Shown: piece after piece, positions 4,302 to 5,716 of the stretch
How the letters are laid out: the number at the start of each line of letters is the position of its first letter
How positions within the stretch are numbered: the first letter of the stretch is position 1
Assembly (NCBI GenBank): GCA_016199015.1
Contig: JACQHN010000088.1
Coordinates: 1 to 5,716, forward strand
Source of the DNA: Nitrospira defluvii
GTDB lineage: Bacteria; Nitrospirota; Nitrospiria; Nitrospirales; Nitrospiraceae
Length of the DNA stretch: 5,716 nucleotides
Direction: 5' to 3'
The notes under the pieces: generated by a model
The model's input: the letters and a program-made list of their open reading frames with translations, nothing else
Told to the model about the DNA's origin: nothing
Databases searched by the model: none
Made by a program: the position numbers and the translations under genes

Positions 4302-5716
4302 ATGAAAGTGGAGTATTCCAAGGGCGAGCGGGCTTCCAAAGAACTCATCTTATTAAATCGTCAAAGTTTCGAAGCCACCAGCGGCCGGAAGATGAAGGTC
4401 ATGTTGATCTTCCCGCCCGATTGGTTTCCTTCCGAACCCTATTTGAGTCTGCCTTCCCTCACCGCCGTCCTCCGTCAGGCCGGCCATACGGTCGTTCAAA
4501 AAGACATCAATCTCGAGATGTGGGATTGGTACTTCAGCGAGGACTTTCTGAAGAAAGTCCTGCGCCGGGTCCCGCAGCAGCTCGACCGGCTCCGCAAGTT
4601 GGCGAAGAAACGCGAACTTGAAGAATGGGAGCAGGATCTCCAGCTCACCCTCTGCGACCTGACGCGCCAGCGTATCGATGACCTGATCAAGAAATCCGAG
4701 AAGGCCAAGGCCATCATTCGCGGGGAAGTCTTCTACGAAATCGATCAGTTAGAATGGGCTATTCATGTTTTCCGTGAAGTCACATCTGTGATCTCGATGG
4801 TCTATGCGCCGGCACGGATCTGTATGCCGCCGATGGAGACCGATCTGTCCTATAAAGTCTTCGTCTCAGCCGAAGTGATGGACGCGGTGAACGACACGCA
4901 GGTGAATGTCTATCGCGACGTGTTCGAGCATCTGGTGAAGCCGGCGATCGAGGCGGAGAAACCTGACGTCATTGGTATTTCGATTGTCTTGCAGCAGCAG
5001 ATGTTCTCCACAATGACGTTCTGCACCCTCATCAAACAGCACTTTCCTAACATCCATGTGACGATCGGCGGCAACACGGTGACGCGCTTGCGCGATGTGC
5101 TTCCGTCGTCGCCGCTGTTTCAATATTTCGACAGTGCCGTGGTCTATGAAGGGGAGACGGCGTTCGTGCAGCTGGTGTCGGCGGTAGGGGCGAAGCGGAG
5201 CCTGGCCGAGGTGCCGAACACCATCTATAAGGACGAAACCGGGGTGCATGTCTCGACGACAAGTTTCGCGGAAGACATGCATGCGCTACCGCCGCCCGAC
5301 TTCGACGGCCTGCCGCTCGACAAGTATTTCGTGCCGACCAAGATTCTGCCCTATCTGGCGACCCGTGGTTGCTACTGGGGCCGTTGCGAGTTCTGTGATC
5401 ACGGCGAAGGTTATACGGCAGGCTACCGCACCAAAAAGATTCAGGACATTCTGGCCGAGGTGACCCATCTGCGGGACAAGTACGGCGCACGGCATTTTCA
5501 CTTCACCGACGAGTCCTATCCGCCGGCCCTGTTCCGCAAGTTGACGCGAGGGCTGATCGACAGCAACATGGGCATTGCCTGGACGACGCACATGCGGTTC
5601 GAGAAGAGTCTGCTGGAAGATCAAGTCTGGCAGGATGCGAAGGCCGCCGGCTGTAAGTATCTCCACTTCGGCTACGAGTCGGGGAACGAGCGGGTGCTGA
5701 AGCTGATGGACAAGGC
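4302..5716 (+). CDS. Cobalamin-binding radical SAM protein (partial, 3' end outside window)
   Basis: The first 471 codons of a B12-dependent-type radical SAM enzyme are present; the gene continues past the right edge. Residues 1-30 are an extension. The usual cobalamin-domain start, MKVMLIFPPDW, is at 31-41, followed by LPSLTAVLRQAGHTV (50-64) and DINLEMWDW (68-76). A long charged helical stretch (about 80-165) interrupts the domain before PDVIGISIVLQQQ (221-233) and IGGNTV (255-260), the later strands of the Rossmann-like fold. The iron-sulfur motif RGCYWGRCEFC has cysteines at 357, 362 and 365, a CX4CX2C spacing instead of the standard CX3CX2C. HFGYESGNERVL, with E459 in YESG, belongs to the later radical SAM core. 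The protein should bind a 4Fe-4S cluster and SAM, and perhaps cobalamin. Members methylate or rearrange diverse substrates, and the substrate here cannot be told. No signal peptide is visible, so it is probably cytoplasmic. The gene has its own promoter (4196-4225) after the toxin gene. Confidence 0.92.
   Translation, partial: MKVEYSKGERASKELILLNRQSFEATSGRKMKVMLIFPPDWFPSEPYLSLPSLTAVLRQAGHTVVQKDINLEMWDWYFSEDFLKKVLRRVPQQLDRLRKLAKKRELEEWEQDLQLTLCDLTRQRIDDLIKKSEKAKAIIRGEVFYEIDQLEWAIHVFREVTSVISMVYAPARICMPPMETDLSYKVFVSAEVMDAVNDTQVNVYRDVFEHLVKPAIEAEKPDVIGISIVLQQQMFSTMTFCTLIKQHFPNIHVTIGGNTVTRLRDVLPSSPLFQYFDSAVVYEGETAFVQLVSAVGAKRSLAEVPNTIYKDETGVHVSTTSFAEDMHALPPPDFDGLPLDKYFVPTKILPYLATRGCYWGRCEFCDHGEGYTAGYRTKKIQDILAEVTHLRDKYGARHFHFTDESYPPALFRKLTRGLIDSNMGIAWTTHMRFEKSLLEDQVWQDAKAAGCKYLHFGYESGNERVLKLMDK

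Larger units (their letters stand above)
4187..4337 (+). repeat. Downstream copy of the promoter-leader-N-terminus duplication
   Basis: This is the intact member of the pair described at 3177-3322 and leads into the full-length radical SAM gene. Shared blocks are CTCCCGCTCTTGCAT (4187-4201), TACAAT (4220-4225), AACCCGTTGGCTTTCTGAC (4238-4256) and the first 12 codons. Between the leader block and the ATG this copy has a 16-bp dyad, CTTCTCGG-CCGGGAAG (4268-4283), which the upstream copy lacks. Confidence 0.8.

Noticed and set aside
4866..5666. Long minus-strand frames (4866-5282, 5047-5490, 5286-5666)
   Set aside because: They are antisense to the radical SAM gene, with Arg/His-rich translations typical of shadow frames in GC-rich coding DNA.
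1..5716. tRNA, rRNA or CRISPR array
   Set aside because: I saw no regularly spaced direct repeats, no cloverleaf and no conserved rRNA stretches on reading both strands.

Overview
The window looks like a bacterial chromosomal accessory segment of moderately high GC content. Gene spacing is compact, with sigma70-like promoters and Shine-Dalgarno sites. The long cobalamin-binding radical SAM protein and the 126-bp palindromic repeat ending in CAGGATGCTnAAAAAG remind me of Nitrospira-type genomes. That is a memory-based impression, not a proof from the sequence.

Layout: (1) 1-500 holds no gene I can support. It has one stop-free plus-strand frame running in from the left edge (1-330) and a 74-nt inverted repeat (381-454). 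(2) 501-2976, minus strand, is a complete type II restriction-modification operon of the BsuBI/PstI family (expected target CTGCAG). The N6-adenine methyltransferase gene comes first and overlaps the endonuclease gene by 14 nt. (3) 2977-3450 is intergenic and carries a degenerate second copy of the promoter, leader and first 12 codons of the radical SAM gene found further right. A REP/MITE-like palindrome begins 2 nt after the point where that homology stops. (4) 3622-4151, plus strand, is a toxin-antitoxin pair (small antitoxin plus RelE/ParE-family toxin) with GTGA-coupled genes. (5) 4187-5716, plus strand, is a promoter, a conserved leader and a long cobalamin-binding radical SAM protein that runs off the right edge.

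Two self-maintaining modules, restriction-modification and toxin-antitoxin, therefore lie side by side, as is common in defence or accessory islands. I see no integrase or transposase. The least expected structure is the roughly 1-kb-spaced duplication of the promoter, leader and N-terminus around the toxin-antitoxin pair. Its -35, -10, an early-leader block of 19 bp and the start of the peptide are conserved while the sequence between them has diverged. This points to a shared regulatory leader or a decayed paralogue cut off by the repeat. I do not see a clear, wholly new defence system.
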